The notes beneath the pieces are model-generated. The model worked only from the letters and a program-made list of their open reading frames with translations. It was not told the origin of the DNA and did not search any database. This document shows, one piece after another, positions 27,735-31,149 of a stretch of 31,149 bases of DNA. Source of the stretch: Isotricha intestinalis (taxonomy: Eukaryota > Ciliophora > Litostomatea > Vestibuliferida > Isotrichidae); assembly GCA_023807065.1 (NCBI GenBank), contig JAJJLU010003789.1, positions 1 through 31,149 on the forward strand. The letters are read 5' to 3'. The position numbers and the translations under genes were made by a program. The number at the start of each line of letters is the position of its first letter. Position 1 is the stretch's first letter.

Positions 27735-28522
27735 TTAATATTTTCCATTTAAAGTCAAAGGAGTTAAATCAGTTTTGAATCTATAAGAATTAATAGGATA
27801 AACAATAGGATTTGCGGACAAATCTGTTCTTCCTAATTCATAATTTTTCATTGAATCTAAAAAAATAAAAAAAAAATTTTACAAGGATTATCTTTGTTAA
27901 TTGTATAATGAATTTCATTTTGAGTATATCTATCGTTATTAACATATCTCATATTTTTACTTTTTATATTATTGTCATAACTCTCTGGAAATTGTTTTTG
28001 ATTATTATAATTATCATAAAATTGTTTTTCTCTTTCATTGATTTTTTTTTGATATTCATTTAAATCAAAATGATCCATGGATTTAGATACGTGAATATTT
28101 GAATTAGAGAAATTGTTTTGATTATTATAAGTATTATCAGTAACACCATAATTAACTAAATTTTTATAATAATTATCATAAGTATTTAAAATTCTTGTTG
28201 AATGAAGATTTGGATCATAAGGTTTCCTATATAATTCATCATAGATTCCAAGAGGATAAAAATCATTAAAATTATTTCTATGTTCGATATAATAATCATC
28301 TATTGGTTGTAATGTTCCATTATATTTTCTGCTAAAATAAGTTTGAGGTAATCTTATAAATTTAGATTCTTGACCAATTTTTCCTGTTAAATTATCTGGA
28401 TTATGATTTGATGCATGTTCTGCTCTTGGAATTATTCTACCTGTTTTTCTTAAATAATCCAAATATTCTTCTCTTTGCTCTTTATTAAATTGAAAAGCTC
28501 TTTGGTTATAATAGTTTTGCAT
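27735..28522 (-). CDS. Spliced gene (two exons): Asn/Tyr-rich protein, unknown function
   Basis: The uninterrupted frame would end CKIFFLFF, which is intron read-through. Splicing out 27857-27882 joins exon 1 (27883-28522) in phase 1 to exon 2 (27735-27856), giving 253 residues and a TAA stop. The restored C-terminus, SMKNYELGRTDLSANPIVYP then INSYRFKTDLTPLTLNGKY, is clearly protein-like. The N-terminus has FNKEQREEYLDYLRKTGRII (12-31); the middle is rich in Asn, Tyr and Pro (DELYRKPYDPNLHSTRILNT). There is no signal peptide or membrane segment. The Tyr/Pro/Asn-rich, non-globular pattern with short conserved-looking motifs recalls small microtubule-associated or axonemal proteins, but I do not recognise a family. 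ATG at 28520-28522. Confidence 0.75.
27857..27882 (-). other. 26-base intron
   Basis: Minus-strand GTAAAATTTTTTTTTTATTTTTTTAG in phase 1, almost pure T after the donor. Its removal replaces an implausible Phe-rich tail with a 40-residue open exon ending in TAA. Confidence 0.8.
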
Positions 28523-29343
28523 ATTTTTTATTAATTTTTTTAAGTTTTTTAATATTTTTTATAATTTATTTTAAAAATCAAAAATAATCATTGACTGAAA
28601 AATAAAAATATCAAACTTTTTATTTTTGAAAAATAATTTGGGTTTCTTTAAATAATCAATTTCCAATTTATAAGGATTATGAAAATAATAAAAAAATATC
28701 TAATGAAAATAAAGAAATATTGATTTATTGAGTCTATTTTATATAAAAAATATATATCAATAATTTAGAAAGAGAAAAAATATTGGAAAGAAAAAAGATA
28801 ACAATAAAAGATAATTTCTTCTTTCTAAAATGAATAACTATCTTTAGAATAATATTATAAAAAGACCAATATGTTTTTTGCACCAATTCATTGCATTAAA
28901 AAGAAAATTCCAGTGAAAAACAATGAAAATATCTTTTCTGATATCATCAACAGAAATATCAATAGAAAATTATGTTAATTTAAATATAGAAATTGAGGAT
29001 TTACATTAAAGAAAAAAAGAATAATTCATTCATAAATTTATCAAATAATAGTTTATTTTATTTGTCCTATATTGTCTAAGCAATTAATATTATATAAAAA
29101 TCCAAAAAAAATTATCCAAATATCAATTAAATATTATCTTTGATAATATAAATGAAAAAGAATTTTAAAAATAATAAGCTTATATAATAATTTTATCATA
29201 ATAATATTTAAAATGATATTTATAATACAATAAAACCTTTATTTTTTAGATTATTTTAAAAATAAAAATATATCGTTAATATATTGATTAAAAAATAAAT
29301 TTCAAAAAGAAATTAAAACAAAAATTTAGAAAATAAAAATAAA
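28523..29343. other. Divergent intergenic region
   Basis: About 0.8 kb between the divergent starts of the spliced Asn/Tyr-rich gene and the second CAP gene, expected to hold both promoters. A 35-codon plus-strand frame at 28871-28978 (MFFAPIHCIKKKIPVKNNEN and more) is somewhat protein-like but isolated. No motif or RNA gene is recognised. Confidence 0.45.
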
Positions 29344-30063
29344 ATGGGATGTGCATATGTTCAAAACTCAATAGGAGATCAAAAATGTCTTTCAATATGC
29401 CATTTAGATAAAAATAAAGCAAATGAAGAAAATTTTAACTGCTATCAAACAAAAAATACAGTAAATAATTCTAATAATCAATATCTTTTCAGGTCAACAG
29501 ATAATAATCATATTGATAATAATTCTTTTGAAATGAGGATTTTACAAGAAATTAATTTTGTAAGAGTAAATCCAAAATTATATGCCGAAAAAATTATAGA
29601 AATGTTAAAATATGTTAAAAGAGAAGGTGAATGTGAATATTTTCAAACAAAGGGAAATAAAAGGATTTTATTAGAAAATGGAACAGAAATATTTGATCAA
29701 ACAGTTAAATTTTTAAATAAAATGAATCCTGTAAAAGCTTTATCTTGGAATAAAGAAATTCAAGTAGAATTCAATTCTTCTTTAAATTTAATAGATAAAC
29801 ATACTACTAATATTTTATCCAATGAATTAATTGGAAGAATTATTTTAGAAAAGAGATTAAAAATTGTTGAAAAATATAAAAATTGTTATTTTAATATTGA
29901 TATATTTAGTGATCCAATCATTAGTGTTTTATTTCAAGTAACTGATGAAACTTTTAAACAAGAAAGAAGAAATGCTTTATTAAATAAAGATTTTTCTTTC
30001 TTTGCTGTTAATTATGTTCAAGATTCTAAAAATAAGTTTATGTCTATTTCAAGTTATGCATAA
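29344..30063 (+). CDS. CAP/SCP-domain protein with MGC lipidation-type N-terminus (paralogue of 10269-11009)
   Basis: A 239-residue paralogue of the CAP protein at 10269-11009. Shared landmarks are the Met-Gly-Cys-containing start, a polar 60-residue lead, EINFVRVNPKLYAEKI (69-84), ILLENGTEIFDQTVKFLNKM (108-127), and the C-terminal block SVLFQVTDETFKQERRNALLNKDFSF (from 194). ALSWNKEIQVEFNSSLNLID (132-151) corresponds to the usual L.WN..L...A..H helix, so this copy keeps more of the CAP fold than its relative. In the C-terminal block the family His (RGHRKN) is replaced by QERRN, as the His is also lost in the other copy. Gly2-Cys3 suggests myristoylation plus palmitoylation and a cytosolic membrane face. 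Substrate or ligand is unknown. ATG follows an aaaataaa leader; stop TAA. Confidence 0.75.
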   Translation: MGCAYVQNSIGDQKCLSICHLDKNKANEENFNCYQTKNTVNNSNNQYLFRSTDNNHIDNNSFEMRILQEINFVRVNPKLYAEKIIEMLKYVKREGECEYFQTKGNKRILLENGTEIFDQTVKFLNKMNPVKALSWNKEIQVEFNSSLNLIDKHTTNILSNELIGRIILEKRLKIVEKYKNCYFNIDIFSDPIISVLFQVTDETFKQERRNALLNKDFSFFAVNYVQDSKNKFMSISSYA

Positions 30064-31149
30064 AAAAGTTTTTGTTTTTTATTATATAATCATATATATA
30101 TTTTGTTGGAGAGATAATTTCAAAATAGTAATAAGAGAAAAGGTATTAAGTATGTTATAATTAAATTGGAAAATATTATATGTTAAATATATTAACTTGA
30201 AAAGGGAAATATAGGATAATTATTTTTTAAAATTTAAATTTAATTTCCCTTTAAAAGTTTTCTAATTAAACATAAATAAATAACAAAACTAAAATGTAAT
30301 TTTTTATTTTATTTAGAATATTAACAAATTTTTTCATTTCATTTAACAAAAAGAATTTAAAAGATTTCAAAATAATATTAGTTTTTTATATTATTATTAA
30401 CAAGATTATTTTATCTTTATTTGATAAATATATAACAATATCTTTTTTATATAAAGAAGACAAATATAAAGGAGAATCATTAAATTATTTTTTGTTTTAA
30501 TATTAAATTTTTATCAAAAAACAAAAATTTTGAAATATTTGAATATTTATATTTATTTTTGAAAATTTATCTGAAGGAAAAGATATTAAATTTAATTTTG
30601 AAATTTATAATTCAAAAATATATTTTAGACCTTTTAATATTATTTGAGCTTTCTTTCTAAAATTATTAATAAATAAGTTCCTTCTTTTACTTAATTATTT
30701 AATCCTATATTTATAAAAATAATTCTAAGGAATTGATTCATAATTCTGTGAATGAGAGTATAATTTCAAATCACCAATATTGGAAATATTTCTATAAATG
30801 GATCAATCAAATAATTTTTTTCATAAAATTTTTTTTATAATATATACTTTCAATTTTTTACTTTTAGTTTTATTAAAAAATATCCCGAAATAAATAATCA
30901 ATAATATTAAAAAAAATAATTATAAATATAAATTTATATTTTTTAATTTCATAACATATATATTTACAACAAATAAACTTTCTTACTAATTCATTTTGGC
31001 ATAGATAGTTTAATAGATAATTTATTATCTTCCTTTAAAAAAAATATTAAACTAAACTTAATGATTAGCATAATCCTCTTAATAGAGACCTGGGAAGAGA
31101 TTTTTAAAAATTCATCTATTCAATACCTGGAAATTTTCAACATATTCAG
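30064..31149. other. Gene-poor right end with broken plus-strand frames
   Basis: No intact gene is visible. Several plus-strand frames without ATG follow one another: 30300-30500 (66 codons, including DKYITISFLYKEDKYKGESL), 30543-30647 (FENLSEGKDIKFNFEIYNSK) and 30703-30840 (NNSKELIHNSVNESIISNHQ). From about 30977 a frame is open to the window edge (GIDSLIDNLLSSFKKN, then IETWEEIFKNSSIQYLEIFN). The last may be an exon of a gene that continues beyond the window. The others could be a decayed gene or chance. Confidence 0.4.

Noticed and set aside
28960..28995. Possible 16-base intron (GTTAATTTAAATATAG) after the 35-codon frame at 28871
   Set aside because: Joining across it creates an immediate TAA or the wrong phase, so it does not extend the frame.
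1..31149. tRNA, rRNA, CRISPR, transposon ends and telomeric repeats
   Set aside because: I looked for T-loop-like GTTCRA motifs with GC-rich stems, regular spaced repeats, inverted terminal repeats and C4A2/G4T2-type runs, and found none that hold up.

Overview
This 31 kb window is very AT-rich, protein-coding eukaryotic DNA from a protist. It most resembles a ciliate somatic (macronuclear) genome that uses the standard genetic code. That assignment is inferred from gene content: an SK-type K+ channel, a stand-alone katanin con80 protein, a zinc-ribbon protein kinase, a centrin-like EF-hand protein and myristoylation-type CAP proteins. It also rests on two genes whose frames can be restored only by removing introns of 26-29 bases. 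Among 19 gene ends that I checked, 14 use TAA, 4 TGA and 1 TAG, and glutamine is written CAA, so stop codons do not look reassigned. AT-rich metamonads and anaerobic fungi are not strictly excluded. I see no rRNA, tRNA, CRISPR array, transposon or telomeric repeat.

Left part (1-9 kb). The 3' end of a PP1 catalytic subunit gene faces a CNOT4-like RRM/CCCH protein that lacks the RING domain. Three minus-strand genes follow: a low-complexity protein, a very Lys/Glu-rich repeat protein, and an SK-like potassium channel. The repeat protein's coding sequence makes a long purine/pyrimidine-biased tract.

Middle part (10-25 kb). This holds the first CAP-domain protein with an MG-Cys-Cys N-terminus, a coiled-coil protein, and a complete glycogen branching enzyme head to head with a divergent centrin-like EF-hand protein. 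Next come a MEF2-type MADS-box protein and a Ser/Asn-rich protein. A zinc-ribbon/protein-kinase fusion is divergent from a katanin con80 protein with only 83 bases between the start codons. MOB1 and a basic hypothetical protein follow.

Right part (24-31 kb). It holds a PP2C phosphatase, an intron-containing acidic/basic coiled-coil protein beginning MGCC, an intron-containing Asn/Tyr-rich protein, and a second CAP paralogue beginning MGC. The last kilobase has only short broken reading frames.

The genes are ordinary single eukaryotic transcription units, not operons. Common themes are phosphorylation signalling (PP1, PP2C, MOB1, the kinase), cytoskeleton/cilia (con80, EF-hand), storage polysaccharide synthesis (branching enzyme) and membrane-anchored lipidated proteins. 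I did not find a convincing new multi-gene system. The most unusual items are the spliced MGCC gene, the two CAP paralogues that have lost a usually conserved His, the RING-less CNOT4, the zinc-ribbon kinase, and a possible gene relic near 11.2-11.4 kb.
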